Position numbers and translations under genes: made by a program. From Halioglobus sp. (GTDB taxonomy: Bacteria; Pseudomonadota; Gammaproteobacteria; Pseudomonadales; Halieaceae), in contig JAQWNG010000043.1 of assembly GCA_029246385.1 (NCBI GenBank), positions 62,001-126,000 of the forward strand: a DNA stretch of 64,000 nt. Reading direction: 5' to 3'. This document shows positions 18,872 to 29,078 of this stretch, piece after piece. The notes beneath the pieces were generated by a model. That model did no database searches. It was given only the letters and a program-made list of their open reading frames with translations, and had not been told where the DNA came from. The stretch's first letter is position 1; each line of letters begins with the position of its first letter.

Positions 18872-20155
18872 TTGATCTCCTTGGGTGAAGGCGAAGAGAT
18901 CCGCATAACTGATTTGGCCAACCCATTGCGCAGTGAGGTGCAGCGCAGTGCGTTGGCCTATGCTGAAACCCTTGAGATAGAGCTGACAAGTCAGAGTATC
19001 CTACAGGAGGCGAGTCAAGTGACCGGCCTCGATGACTTTGGTCAATCGGACTTTCTGCAGCGACTGGAATTATTATGCGATGAATGGGGTCGCGATAAAG
19101 GGTTAGTGAATCTGGGTCGTCTTTCTTTACGTAATAAATTATTACAGCATGCGAAGAGTCGTTTACTGATACAGGATGTTTTAACCCGCTATCCAGAAAT
19201 TCACGCAGTAGAGATTCGGACTCCGATTATTGTAGCCGGGTTGCCACGTTCCGGTACCACACATTTGGTTAATCTGATGGCCGCAGACACAAGGTTGCGG
19301 TCACTGCCACTTTGGGAATCGTATGAGCCTATTCCGTTGGCAGGTGAAGCGCTGCGGGAAGATGGCGTCGATCCTCGTTACCAACGCTGTGAAGATACGT
19401 GGCAGATGATGCAGTCATTGTCGCCTCTGCTCGCCGCCATGCACCCAATGAGCCCGGATCATATTCACGAGGAACTGGAGTTGATGGGGCCTGATTTTGC
19501 CTCCTACAACTACGAGTGGTTGAGTGTGTCACCTCGCTGGAGGGATCACTACTATGCCTGCGATCAAACACCGCACTATGAATACATGAAGACCGTGCTG
19601 AAAATCCTTACCTGGCAAGATGGAGACGTCTCAGGAGTCAAAACGCGATGGCTACTGAAATGTCCGCAGCACCTAGAGCAGTTGAGCGTTCTGCAACAGG
19701 TGTTTCCTGATGCCACTATTGCAATTACGCATCGTGACCCAGTCTCGGTCATTCAGTCAGCGGCAACGATGCTGGCATATGGACAGCGTATCAACCGTAA
19801 GGAAGTGGATTTAGCCGGTTTGATGAGCTACTGGACGGATCGTGTCGCCCACCTATTGCGAGCCTGCGTGCGAGATCGTGAAAGTCTTCCAGCTGAAAGA
19901 AGCATTGATGTCCTGTTCCATGAGTTTATGGCTGATGACTTGGCGATGGTAGAAAAAATTTATGCCAAGGCAGAACTCGATATGACGGCGCATGCCCGAG
20001 GTCAGTTGCAGTCATATGTTGACGAGCATCCCCGAGGTAAGGATGGTCGGGTGATTTACAATTTGCAAGATGACTTTGATGTTGAGCCGGCGCAGCTGCG
20101 TGCGCTGTTTGACTTTTATACTGCACGATTTCCTGTCGAGGTGGAAGTGTCATGA
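18872..20155 (+). CDS. Sulfotransferase family protein
   Basis: This 427-residue protein contains the PAPS-binding loop GLPRSGTTHLVNLM (about residues 119-132), the conserved KCPQHLE region (about residues 262-268) and the 3'-phosphate segment THRDPVSVIQS (about residues 287-297). It therefore probably moves a sulfuryl group from PAPS to a small-molecule alcohol or phenol. It starts with TTG at 18872, supported by GAGGGGA directly upstream. Its stop codon overlaps the start of the following metallo-beta-lactamase-fold gene (ATGA at 20152-20155), so the two are translationally coupled. A paralogue lies at 60474-61733. Confidence 0.9.
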   Translation: MISLGEGEEIRITDLANPLRSEVQRSALAYAETLEIELTSQSILQEASQVTGLDDFGQSDFLQRLELLCDEWGRDKGLVNLGRLSLRNKLLQHAKSRLLIQDVLTRYPEIHAVEIRTPIIVAGLPRSGTTHLVNLMAADTRLRSLPLWESYEPIPLAGEALREDGVDPRYQRCEDTWQMMQSLSPLLAAMHPMSPDHIHEELELMGPDFASYNYEWLSVSPRWRDHYYACDQTPHYEYMKTVLKILTWQDGDVSGVKTRWLLKCPQHLEQLSVLQQVFPDATIAITHRDPVSVIQSAATMLAYGQRINRKEVDLAGLMSYWTDRVAHLLRACVRDRESLPAERSIDVLFHEFMADDLAMVEKIYAKAELDMTAHARGQLQSYVDEHPRGKDGRVIYNLQDDFDVEPAQLRALFDFYTARFPVEVEVS

Positions 20156-21438
20156 GTTTTTCCAGCAGTGCTATTAGACGTCCGATCTATAAGTCTCGTC
20201 CTATAGAGCCAAATCCTGCCAAATTTGGCGGCCAGCGGATCAACGATTTCATTGTTTTGTCAGAAGCGTTTTCCAATAGTTATCTGCTGCAAACGTCTGA
20301 AGGCAGCATCCAGATTAATTCAGGTATGGGTTTCGAGGCCCCCGTCATAAAACATAATTTTGACGAATTTTCAAAAGATGCCCTGCGATACTTGATTCTG
20401 ACGCAGGGACACGTCGACCATGTCGGGGGCGTTGCATATTTTCGTGAGCATAACCCCGGTTTGGAAGTTATTGCTCAGGAGGGAAATGCTCGCCATCAGT
20501 CTTACGATGGACGTCTGGCTGCATTCCGCGGAAACCGCTCGGCCTTCGCATTTTCCGAAAAGTTTGCATCAGCGTTTGAACACTATACGCGCAACGACTA
20601 TACAAACTATCCAGCACAGGATGCGCCGGTAGCTGACATTTTAGTAGAGGACCGATACGGTTTTTCCTTGGGCGGGCTTTCGGTAGAGGTTATAGCTGTG
20701 GCCGGTGCCGAGACCAACGACTCGGTTATTGTGTGGCTACCTCAGCATAAGATTTGCCTGACAGGGAATCTTTTTGGTTGTTCGTTTGGCCATTTTCCCA
20801 ACTTGGTGACTATCCGTGGTGATCGCTACCGTGATGCACTAACGGTGGCCGCTGCTGTTGAAGTGGTGATGGATCTTGGGGCTGAAACTATTTTGTATGG
20901 TCACCATGACCCCATTGTAGGCGGTGAACTTATTGCCGCCGAGTTAACCGTGTTGCGCGATGCGATTCTTTATGTACATGACGAAACAGTGAAGGGGATG
21001 AATGCGGGTCTGGATGTCCATACCTTGATGGCTGAGATTCAGTTGCCGGCGGAGTTAGAGGTAGGGGAGGGCTATGGCAAAGTTTCTTGGAGCGTACGTG
21101 CGATTTGGGAGAATTACGCCGGTTGGTTTAAGCATGAATCGACAACAGAGCTTTATGCACAGTCGCGCAGTGCCATTCATAAGGATGTTATCGAACTAGC
21201 CGGTGGCGTTGATGTCATCGTCAAGCGGGCGCAGCTGAAAGTGATGGACAAAAAATATACGGAAGCGTTACATCTTTTGGATCTTGTGGAATTTTGTGAA
21301 TGGCGCTCTTCTGATGCGATCGCGGTGGCGATTGCCGCACATGAAGGTCTGCTAGATGACAGCGAAAATTTCTGGTTGTCTTCCTGGCTAAAGAGTCAGA
21401 TCAAACTGCTGCGAGAGAAACTATCTGAAAGTACGTGA
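20152..21438 (+). CDS. Alkylsulfatase-like metallo-beta-lactamase-fold protein with altered metal site
   Basis: This 428-residue protein has the metallo-beta-lactamase fold followed by the alkylsulfatase dimerisation domain (EGYGKVSWSVRAIWENYAGWF region, split here: EGYGKVSWSV then RAIWENYAGWF). Alkylsulfatases normally show THxHxDHxGG; here the motif is TQGHVDHVGG, so the first histidine is glutamine. The usual Ala-Glu-Asn metal segment appears as TGNLFG, lacking the glutamate, whereas the late GHHDP motif is kept. The C-terminal lipid-transfer-like domain of SdsA-type enzymes is absent. It may hydrolyse a sulfate ester with another metal arrangement or may have become non-catalytic. It overlaps the upstream sulfotransferase gene by four bases. 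Confidence 0.85.
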   Translation: MSFSSSAIRRPIYKSRPIEPNPAKFGGQRINDFIVLSEAFSNSYLLQTSEGSIQINSGMGFEAPVIKHNFDEFSKDALRYLILTQGHVDHVGGVAYFREHNPGLEVIAQEGNARHQSYDGRLAAFRGNRSAFAFSEKFASAFEHYTRNDYTNYPAQDAPVADILVEDRYGFSLGGLSVEVIAVAGAETNDSVIVWLPQHKICLTGNLFGCSFGHFPNLVTIRGDRYRDALTVAAAVEVVMDLGAETILYGHHDPIVGGELIAAELTVLRDAILYVHDETVKGMNAGLDVHTLMAEIQLPAELEVGEGYGKVSWSVRAIWENYAGWFKHESTTELYAQSRSAIHKDVIELAGGVDVIVKRAQLKVMDKKYTEALHLLDLVEFCEWRSSDAIAVAIAAHEGLLDDSENFWLSSWLKSQIKLLREKLSEST

Positions 21439-21495
21439 GGCGCATTCAATTCCTCTGATTCGAGGGCAGGTAGTCCCTTGTTAGTTGTTCTGAGG

Positions 21496-21528
21496 TTTCC
21501 CTCTGCTCTTAGGCCGAGAGGCTTTTTT
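21496..21528 (+). terminator. Possible Rho-independent terminator after the sulfotransferase operon
   Basis: Beginning about 60 bases after the operon stop codon, CCTCT (around 21500) and AGAGG (around 21517) form a short stem, with an alternative register inside the same stretch, followed directly by CTTTTTT. The position and the T-run suit a terminator for the lipoprotein-sulfotransferase-alkylsulfatase-like operon. The stem is only five base pairs, so strength is doubtful. Confidence 0.4.
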
Positions 21529-21860
21529 ATAGGCTACTTGCAATCACTCAAGTGTGAACGCTTTTGGATGTGGCCTCGGTACGGGATATTCGAGCTGCCA
21601 GTTTACGAGCGCATAAAGTATTCGCAAGTTTTGATACACCGTAAGTGTTGTAAGGCTCATAGTGTTCAATACCCTTTAGAGTATAGAATTCAATGTCTTT
21701 ATCCGTGCGGAGGTGGGCCCGGAACCTGAGCAGGGTGAAGCGTCACTGCGGTGATGCCAGTCCGGGTCTCAGAAGCTGATCGATCAGAAAGGAATAGCCA
21801 CGCGTTGTTCGCGCGGCTCTGAGAACACTCTGTTACACTGTTTCCGCGTTTATTTTAGAA
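21529..21860 (+). promoter_or_regulatory. Dyad-rich leader region upstream of dbpA
   Basis: This interval holds no gene I can support, but its last 140 bases are rich in inverted repeats. A strong hairpin GCGTCAC-TGCG-GTGATGC is at about 21740-21757. The element CTGAG (about 21726) can pair with TCTCAG (about 21767), and that same TCTCAG can pair with CTGAGA (about 21819), so the two pairings exclude one another. A perfect palindrome CTGATCGATCAG lies at about 21776-21787. CCCGG and CCGGG offer a further pairing around the first hairpin. The layout resembles an attenuator or structured 5' leader for the dbpA gene at 21861. It matches no RNA family that I can recognise. Confidence 0.35.
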
Positions 21861-23252
21861 ATGGTCTACCACGTGAGTCAGCAACTTTTTTCCAGTTTGC
21901 CCCTACCTCCTGCCCAGCTCGTCAATCTGGAGAATATGGGTTACGCAGCAATGACCCCGATTCAAGAGGCGACATTGCCGCAAGCACTCGCAGGCGCGGA
22001 TCTGATCGGTCAGGCGAAAACTGGCAGCGGTAAAACGGCGGCGTTTGCTCTGCCCCTGTTGATCAGACTCAACCCCCGTGACTTTGGCACCCAAGCGTTA
22101 GTACTCTGTCCAACGCGTGAACTGGCCTCACAGGTAGCCAGTGAAATCCGGCGCCTAGCCCGTTATCAGCAAAATATTAAGGTCGTCACGCTTTGCGGCG
22201 GTCAATCGATAGGGCGACAAATAGGCTCTCTAAAGCATGGAGCGCATGTAGTAGTCGGCACTCCGGGCCGCATTAAGGATCACTTGTACAAGGAGACACT
22301 GTCGCTTAAACGAATTAGCACATTAGTGTTGGACGAGGCTGATCGGATGCTGGAGATGGGTTTTATTGACGATATCGCAACGATTATTGACGAAACACCT
22401 GCATCGAGACAGACATTACTATTTTCCGCGACTTTTCCAGACAATATCCAGTCATTGAGTCGTCGCTTTCAAAGTTCTCCGCAGCGCATTAGCGTTGAGT
22501 CGGTGCATGAAGAGCAGCAGATCAGTCAACGATTTTTTATCTGCCATAAAAGTGAGCGACTGCTGGGACTAGTGAGTTTGCTTGCCATGTTTCAGCCTTC
22601 CAGCGCTGTAGTATTTTGCAACACCAAGGTGTTGGTTCGGGATGTCTGCGAGTACCTTGGTCGCTCTGGCATTCATGCTCGGGCACTACACGGCGACATG
22701 GAGCAGCGCGATCGTGATCAAGTGCTCATACAATTCAAGCAGCGAAGTTGCACTATATTAGTCGCTACCGATGTTGCTGCGCGGGGTCTAGATATTAACG
22801 ACCTGCCGGCAGTAGTAAACTTTGAGCTGCCGCGCAATGCCGAAGTTTATGTCCATCGTATAGGGCGCACGGGGCGCGCGGGTAAAGAGGGCTTAGCGAT
22901 CAGCCTGCTTACTGAGTCGGAGTATTACAAGCTGCAGGCTATTGGACTGTATCAGAATCGTGAGTTGAGGTTTGAGGCGATTGATCGCGTGCATGATGCG
23001 CATAAGCCGTTGCCTAAGCCTGCATTTGTAACCCTGTGTATTCACGGCGGGCGCAAGGAAAAAGTTCGGGCTGGTGATGTTCTCGGAGCATTGACCGGAG
23101 TGGCGGGAATCGACGGTAAAACGGTGGGTAAGATTACCGTGACAGAGTATTCTACGTACGTCGCCATCGCGCGATCTGAGGCAGATGCAGCTTTAAGGTG
23201 CTTGCGTAATGGCAAAATCAAGGGGCGTAAGTTCAAGGTGCGTAACCTTTAG
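21861..23252 (+). CDS. dbpA: ATP-dependent RNA helicase DbpA
   Basis: This 463-residue DEAD-box helicase acts in assembly of the large ribosomal subunit. The Q motif (MTPIQEATLP), Walker A (AKTGSGKTA), PTRELA, DEAD (VLDEADRML), SAT (FSATF) and the C-terminal [10 protein letters not shown] are all present. After the two RecA-like domains, about residues 385-463 form the DbpA-type RNA-binding domain (LCIHGGRKEKVRAGDVLGAL and the end GRKFKVRNL), which in E. coli recognises hairpin 92 of 23S rRNA. This domain supports the name over other DEAD-box proteins. The start is ATG 21861, with an alternative GTG a few codons later; neither has a strong ribosome binding site. Confidence 0.93.
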   Translation: MVYHVSQQLFSSLPLPPAQLVNLENMGYAAMTPIQEATLPQALAGADLIGQAKTGSGKTAAFALPLLIRLNPRDFGTQALVLCPTRELASQVASEIRRLARYQQNIKVVTLCGGQSIGRQIGSLKHGAHVVVGTPGRIKDHLYKETLSLKRISTLVLDEADRMLEMGFIDDIATIIDETPASRQTLLFSATFPDNIQSLSRRFQSSPQRISVESVHEEQQISQRFFICHKSERLLGLVSLLAMFQPSSAVVFCNTKVLVRDVCEYLGRSGIHARALHGDMEQRDRDQVLIQFKQRSCTILVATDVAARGLDINDLPAVVNFELPRNAEVYVHRIGRTGRAGKEGLAISLLTESEYYKLQAIGLYQNRELRFEAIDRVHDAHKPLPKPAFVTLCIHGGRKEKVRAGDVLGALTGVAGIDGKTVGKITVTEYSTYVAIARSEADAALRCLRNGKIKGRKFKVRNL

Positions 23253-23386
23253 AGTCGCGCTGCAGATTCGAATTATTACCGCAGACTGCGCTCGACCCAG
23301 TAGGGTAAATACTCTAAAGTGCGTTCGCGATTTATAGCCGCTTTGTGCCCGTACCCTAACCACACTCTCGTTTCAGGAAAATTCTG

Positions 23387-24994
23387 TTGATTTCTACCGC
23401 CAATGTCACTATGCAGTTTGCCGCCAAGCCCCTGTTTGAAAATATCTCGGTCAAGTTCAGTGACGGCAATCGCTATGGCCTGATCGGCGCCAATGGCTGC
23501 GGGAAATCTACCTTTATGAAGATCCTAGACGGTAGTCTGGCACCGTCTGCCGGTAACGTCTCAATTACGCCAAGCGAACGTCTTGGCAGCTTAAATCAGG
23601 ACCAGTTTGCCTTTGAAGAATATTCTGTTATCGATTCTGTTTTGATGGGTCACGAGGAGTTGTGGAAGGTTAAGCAAGAGAGAGATCGTATCTACTCGCT
23701 GCCTGAGATGTCGGAAGAGGACGGCATGAAGGTCGCAGAGTTGGAGATCCAGTTTGCAGAAATGGATGGTTACAGCGCCGAAAGTCGTGCGGGAGAGATA
23801 CTGATGGGCGCAGGTATTGCGCAAGAGCAGCATTACGGCCTAATGAGTGAGGTGGCACCGGGCTGGAAATTACGCGTCTTACTGGCTCAGGCCTTGTTTT
23901 CTGATCCTGATATATTGCTGTTAGACGAGCCCACCAACAACCTCGATATTGATACTATTCGTTGGCTGGAAGCTATGCTGAATGAGCGTAAGTGTACGAT
24001 GATCATCATTTCACATGACCGACATTTCCTCAACGCAGTGTGTACCCATATGGCTGATATCGACTATGGCGAACTGCGAATTTATCCGGGCAACTACGAC
24101 GACTTTATGACGGCATCTACCGCAGCGCGGGAGCGTCAGCAGTCGCAAAATGCTAAGAAGAGCGCTGAAATTGCTGATCTTCAACAGTTCGTTAGTCGTT
24201 TCTCAGCTAACGCATCTAAGGCAAAGCAGGCCACCTCGCGCGCGAAGCGAATTGAAAAAATTAAGCTAGAAGATATCAAGCCTTCAAGTCGAATAAGTCC
24301 CTACATCCGCTTCAAACAGGAAAAAAAGCTGCATCGCCAGGCACTGGTGCTAGATAAGTTGTCTCATGGGTTCGATGAGGGCCCGCTATTTTCTAAGGGC
24401 AGTATGATTCTCGAGGCGGGCGCGCGAGTTGCAGTTATTGGCGAAAACGGTGCAGGCAAGACGACCTTTTTGCGCTGTCTGATAAATGAAGTCGCAGCAA
24501 ATACCGGGAGCGTGAAGTGGGCAGAAAATGCCACCTTGGGGTATTGCCCGCAGGACAGTACTGCTGTCTTTAACTGTGATCTCAATTTGTTTGACTGGAT
24601 GAGCCAGTGGCGTAAGCCCCAGCATGACGATCAAATTGTGCGCGCTACGCTCGGCCGATTACTGTTTTCGTCGGATGATTTTAAAAAGCAGGTGAAAGTT
24701 TGCTCAGGTGGAGAGAAAAACCGTCTGCTATTTGGTAAACTGATGATGATGGACAGCAATATTCTTTTGCTGGACGAACCGACCAACCATTTAGATATGG
24801 AGTGTATTGAGTCTCTGAACCTTGCACTTGAGCACTATGACGGTACGCTAATTTTTGTTAGCCATGATCGTGAGTTTGTGAGTTCACTGGCGACGCGGAT
24901 CATTGATATCCAGAATCACGAGTTAGTAGACTTTCAGGGTACGTATGAAGAGTACCTCAACTCCCAAGAGCAGCGAGAAATACACGCGCGCTAA
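23387..24994 (+). CDS. ybiT: ABC-F family ATPase YbiT
   Basis: This 535-residue soluble protein has two ATP-binding cassettes joined by a linker and no membrane domain, the ABC-F layout. Walker A motifs are GANGCGKST and GENGAGKTT; Walker B/ABC motifs include [11 protein letters not shown] and [11 protein letters not shown]. Sequence is close to E. coli YbiT throughout, including the N-terminal [24 protein letters not shown] and [16 protein letters not shown] segments. ABC-F proteins bind the ribosomal E site and adjust translation; the precise role of YbiT is still unclear. The start is a TTG at 23387 after CAGGAAA. It lies 134 bases downstream of dbpA on the same strand. Confidence 0.94.
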   Translation: MISTANVTMQFAAKPLFENISVKFSDGNRYGLIGANGCGKSTFMKILDGSLAPSAGNVSITPSERLGSLNQDQFAFEEYSVIDSVLMGHEELWKVKQERDRIYSLPEMSEEDGMKVAELEIQFAEMDGYSAESRAGEILMGAGIAQEQHYGLMSEVAPGWKLRVLLAQALFSDPDILLLDEPTNNLDIDTIRWLEAMLNERKCTMIIISHDRHFLNAVCTHMADIDYGELRIYPGNYDDFMTASTAARERQQSQNAKKSAEIADLQQFVSRFSANASKAKQATSRAKRIEKIKLEDIKPSSRISPYIRFKQEKKLHRQALVLDKLSHGFDEGPLFSKGSMILEAGARVAVIGENGAGKTTFLRCLINEVAANTGSVKWAENATLGYCPQDSTAVFNCDLNLFDWMSQWRKPQHDDQIVRATLGRLLFSSDDFKKQVKVCSGGEKNRLLFGKLMMMDSNILLLDEPTNHLDMECIESLNLALEHYDGTLIFVSHDREFVSSLATRIIDIQNHELVDFQGTYEEYLNSQEQREIHAR

Positions 24995-25004
24995 TTGACT
25001 GTCA

Positions 25005-25029
25005 GTGCATGCGTGAAATCTGCATGCAC
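25005..25029. terminator. Perfect hairpin between convergent ybiT and aldolase genes
   Basis: GTGCATGC and GCATGCAC form a perfect eight-base-pair stem with a nine-base loop, in the 35-base gap between two convergent genes. The location fits a shared bidirectional terminator. There is no T-run on either side, so it might act with Rho or protect transcript 3' ends instead. Confidence 0.5.
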
Positions 25030-25821
25030 CTATTCTAGTAAATCTGGCTGCTCGGCGACAATGACATCGTAAAGAGGCTGAAAGTTGAACTTTCCTGCAA
25101 GGGGGTTGCCGACCACGTCTCGCGTGAGAAGTGCAACCTCGTGGCCTATGAGTTTAGGTGTGCCCGCTGCCTCAGCCATTAACTGTGCTTGGCAGCTGCG
25201 TTCCATGGTTATAAACCACCAAGCCGCGGCGTCAATGGTTTCACCTACAGTCAGCAGTCCGTGGTTTTGCAGGATCGCAGCTTTACGATCACCTAATGCC
25301 GCTGCAATCAGCTCACCTTCGCTATTGTCTAATATCACGCCGCTAAAATTGTCAAATAGGACATGGTCGTCATAAAAGGCACAGCTGTCCTGCGTCAGTG
25401 GGTCCAGTTGTTTTCCGAGTGACGCAAAAGCCTTGCCATACAATGAGTGGGAATGCGCTGCTGCCGTTACTTTGGGGTTAGCCATGTGAATTCGCGAGTG
25501 AATGGTGAACGCTGCGCCGTTGAGCAGCCCCTGTCCTTCAACAACTTTTCCAGTATGGCTGACCAGCAATAACTCCGACATTTTGACCTGTTTGAAAGAT
25601 CTGCCCATGGGGTTCACCCAAAAGTGATCCGTTCGCTCTGGGTCGCGCACGGTAATATGTCCGGCGACACCCTCATCAAAACCAAATTTCCCAAATAGGC
25701 GCAATGACGCGGTCAGCTTACTTTTTCGATCCTGGCGTATCTCGTCTAGGCTTTCTGGCGGCGCGTCCGTGCCGTTTGTGTCGTCCATATTCATCACGAT
25801 ACTGTTTGTTGCATTCTTCAT
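25030..25821 (-). CDS. Class II aldolase/adducin family protein
   Basis: This 263-residue zinc-dependent enzyme belongs to the fuculose-1-phosphate aldolase/ribulose-5-phosphate epimerase/adducin fold. The motif GKFGFDEGVAGHITVRDP near the N-terminus, the zinc histidines in AAAHSHSLYG (HxH), and a later ILQNHGLLTVG histidine are present. Substrate is not evident; relatives decarboxylate, epimerise or cleave small sugar phosphates or act on unknown acids. The frame is open to 25977, but those extra 52 residues have no family similarity. The ATG at 25821 is preceded by GAGG and I take it as the start. Two hydrophilic dozen residues precede the core domain. Confidence 0.85.
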   Translation of the reverse strand: MKNATNSIVMNMDDTNGTDAPPESLDEIRQDRKSKLTASLRLFGKFGFDEGVAGHITVRDPERTDHFWVNPMGRSFKQVKMSELLLVSHTGKVVEGQGLLNGAAFTIHSRIHMANPKVTAAAHSHSLYGKAFASLGKQLDPLTQDSCAFYDDHVLFDNFSGVILDNSEGELIAAALGDRKAAILQNHGLLTVGETIDAAAWWFITMERSCQAQLMAEAAGTPKLIGHEVALLTRDVVGNPLAGKFNFQPLYDVIVAEQPDLLE

Positions 25822-26064
25822 GTTACTTGCCTCGCTTTTTTTCCTTACGACGTATCGTCCCAGTTTACACTTTTCCCGCACCAAAAATCGATAAATAGCA
25901 ATATTCGATAGTGCATACCTCGACGAATACGCACTTTCAGTAGACCTATAGAACACTGTTATTGTTGTGATGCGCAAGCACGCCGCAAGTAGGGTGAAAA
26001 ATCGTCTATAAGATAATAGTAGCCGTTATTAGCGCAGTATATTGCAGCCTAGCGGTGACTCGAA

Positions 26065-26907
26065 CTATAGGTGGCGCATATGAAATGCAATGTGTTCGCC
26101 GATGAACGAGGCGATAAAGAAATAGCTGTGATCGTAAGCAGCTTGCCTGCGTATCGTGATGGGGTAGTTCGCATCGGAACATGCTTTCTCCAGAAGCTCT
26201 ATTTTTAATTGTTCGATCAGAAAATCGTCGGCATCACCTTGATCTACTAGCAGGGGTAAGTGCCCTTCGGCCGCTGCCACAAGTTCGGTACTATCGTAAC
26301 GCTTCCAGCGTTCACGATCGTTGCCAATATAATGTTCGAGTGCCTTTTGGCCCCAGGGGCAGTTGATCGGGGAACAAATCGGTGCAAAGGCCGATGCTGA
26401 GCGATAGCGTCCGGTATTTTTTAATGCGATAGTCAGAGCGCCATGGCCGCCCATTGAGTGCCCAAAAATACCCGCGCGATTAGAGTTTATTGGCAGATTG
26501 GTGGCAATAATTTCTGGCAGTTCATTCACAATATAGTCATACATTCGATAGTGTCGTGACCAAGGTTCCTGTTCTGCATCCACATAAAAGCCTGCACCTA
26601 ATCCAAAATCATAAGAAGCATCTGGATCATCCGGCACACCCTCTCCGCGCGGACTCGTGTCTGGTGCGACAATAGCAACGCCGTATTGGGCGGCATACTG
26701 TTGCGCGCCCGCTTTTTGCATGAAATTTTCGTCTGTGCAGGTTAATCCCGACAGCCAGTATAGTACCGGGACGTGATTTTGCTGCGCTGCGGGCGGCAGA
26801 TAAACCGAAAAACTCATATTGCAGTCGAGTGTTTTCGAAGTGTGGGAGAAGCGCAGTTGCCGTCCACCAAAGGACGATGTTTCCATTGTTTGCAGTGGGG
26901 ATGACAC
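26065..26907 (-). CDS. fghA: S-formylglutathione hydrolase
   Basis: This 280-residue serine hydrolase cleaves S-formylglutathione to formate and glutathione, the second step of glutathione-dependent formaldehyde detoxification in the cytoplasm. It has the esterase D features LPVLYWLSGLTC-like strand (VLYWLSGLTCTDENF), APDTSPRGEGVP, the nucleophile motif GHSMGGHGAL, a catalytic Asp in DQGDADDFL and His in YDHSYFFIASFIGEH. The gene lies 88 bases downstream of frmA, which carries out the first step. The start is a GTG at 26907, or ATG at 26886, since neither has a good ribosome binding site. Confidence 0.95.
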   Translation of the reverse strand: MSSPLQTMETSSFGGRQLRFSHTSKTLDCNMSFSVYLPPAAQQNHVPVLYWLSGLTCTDENFMQKAGAQQYAAQYGVAIVAPDTSPRGEGVPDDPDASYDFGLGAGFYVDAEQEPWSRHYRMYDYIVNELPEIIATNLPINSNRAGIFGHSMGGHGALTIALKNTGRYRSASAFAPICSPINCPWGQKALEHYIGNDRERWKRYDSTELVAAAEGHLPLLVDQGDADDFLIEQLKIELLEKACSDANYPITIRRQAAYDHSYFFIASFIGEHIAFHMRHL

Positions 26908-26980
26908 TAAATACAGCCTTTTTTGATGTTGATGACATGAGTTCTGTAAAAGAGGGCTAATCCTCCTACCAATTTGCCAA

Positions 26981-28110
<1,130 letters not shown>

Positions 28111-28190
28111 TCAGAAAATTAACTAACACTATCCTTAGTTTAACGATATGCCTGTCAGAGATAAACATCTCAATGGCCAGCAGTAGGGAT

Positions 28191-29078
28191 TTATACCGAC
28201 CAGCGCTCCAGACAAAGTGACAACCAACGCTTGAGCGCTGCGCTGTGGAATTTATCGCGGTGTGTGATTAGATACCACTCACGGCGGAAATCACGCCCGG
28301 GGACTTGCAGTGGCACCAGTGAGCCGCGCTTAAATGCATCAGCTAAGCAGATCTGTGACAAGCAACCCACGCCCAGCCCCGCCTCCACGGCTCGCTTGAT
28401 GCCCTCGGTGTGCTGCAGTTCCATGCCAATGTGCAAATCCGTGAGAATACCCTGCATTGCGCGGTCGAATGTCTGACGTGTACCGGAACCCTGTTCCCGC
28501 ACTATCCACGGTAATGCTAATAAGTTTTGATCGGACAGGGCCTTGCGTTTTGACAGCGGATGGTTGGGGGCGGCAAACACCACTAACTCGTCACGCCGCC
28601 AGTGAATAATCTCTAAGTCTGGATGCTGCAGTTCGCCTTCGATCAGCCCCATATCGAGTTCGAATCCGGCTACCTGCTTGGCAATGGTTTCGGTATTTGC
28701 CACCCGCAGAACAATATCCGACTTGGTATTCTGGTGACGAAAGTCCGCGATCATGTTGACAGCGATATAGTTGCCGATGGTCAGAGTGGCGCCTATTTCG
28801 AGTCGCCCGAACGCGTCTTCGCCGGTCAGTGCTTGCTCCAGAGAGCGCGACTGCTCCAGCAGACTCTCGACCTGAGGTCTCAGCTGCTGCCCCAACTCGC
28901 TGAGCTGCAGCCGCTTACCTAGCCGATCGAACAGCTTCATATCAAACTGGCTTTCCAGTTCTTTAAGAGCCCCACTGGCTGCCGACTGAGACATGGCCAA
29001 GGTCTCAGCAGCGCGGGTTATGGTTTCATAGCGAGCAGTCGCAACAAAAACTTCTAATTGGCGCAGGCTGTAACGCAT
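28191..29078 (-). CDS. finR: LysR-family transcriptional regulator, FinR type
   Basis: This 295-residue regulator has an N-terminal winged helix-turn-helix (about residues 4-60, with ETITRAAETLAMSQSAASGALKELE) and a periplasmic-binding-like effector domain. It is transcribed divergently from the ferredoxin-NADP reductase gene. In Pseudomonas putida the divergent neighbour of fpr is finR, which activates fpr under superoxide stress, and this arrangement and sequence fit that pair. The name rests on this synteny together with the family. It probably also represses or activates itself through the shared AT-rich 112-base intergenic region. Confidence 0.8.
   Translation of the reverse strand: MRYSLRQLEVFVATARYETITRAAETLAMSQSAASGALKELESQFDMKLFDRLGKRLQLSELGQQLRPQVESLLEQSRSLEQALTGEDAFGRLEIGATLTIGNYIAVNMIADFRHQNTKSDIVLRVANTETIAKQVAGFELDMGLIEGELQHPDLEIIHWRRDELVVFAAPNHPLSKRKALSDQNLLALPWIVREQGSGTRQTFDRAMQGILTDLHIGMELQHTEGIKRAVEAGLGVGCLSQICLADAFKRGSLVPLQVPGRDFRREWYLITHRDKFHSAALKRWLSLCLERWSV

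Noticed and set aside
18872-20155. Sulfotransferase as an aryl-sulfate (AssT) type enzyme
   Set aside because: It has the PAPS loop GLPRSGTT and no propeller or signal peptide, so it is a PAPS-dependent cytoplasmic type.
21478-21729. An 83-codon plus-strand frame before dbpA
   Set aside because: It starts inside a likely terminator and ends in the dyad-rich leader; composition (many Cys, Trp and Arg) is that of non-coding DNA.
26627-26938. A 103-codon minus-strand frame starting with ATG after AGGAGG
   Set aside because: It runs out of frame inside the well-supported fghA gene and its sequence is not protein-like after the first dozen residues; kept only as a note on the fghA start.
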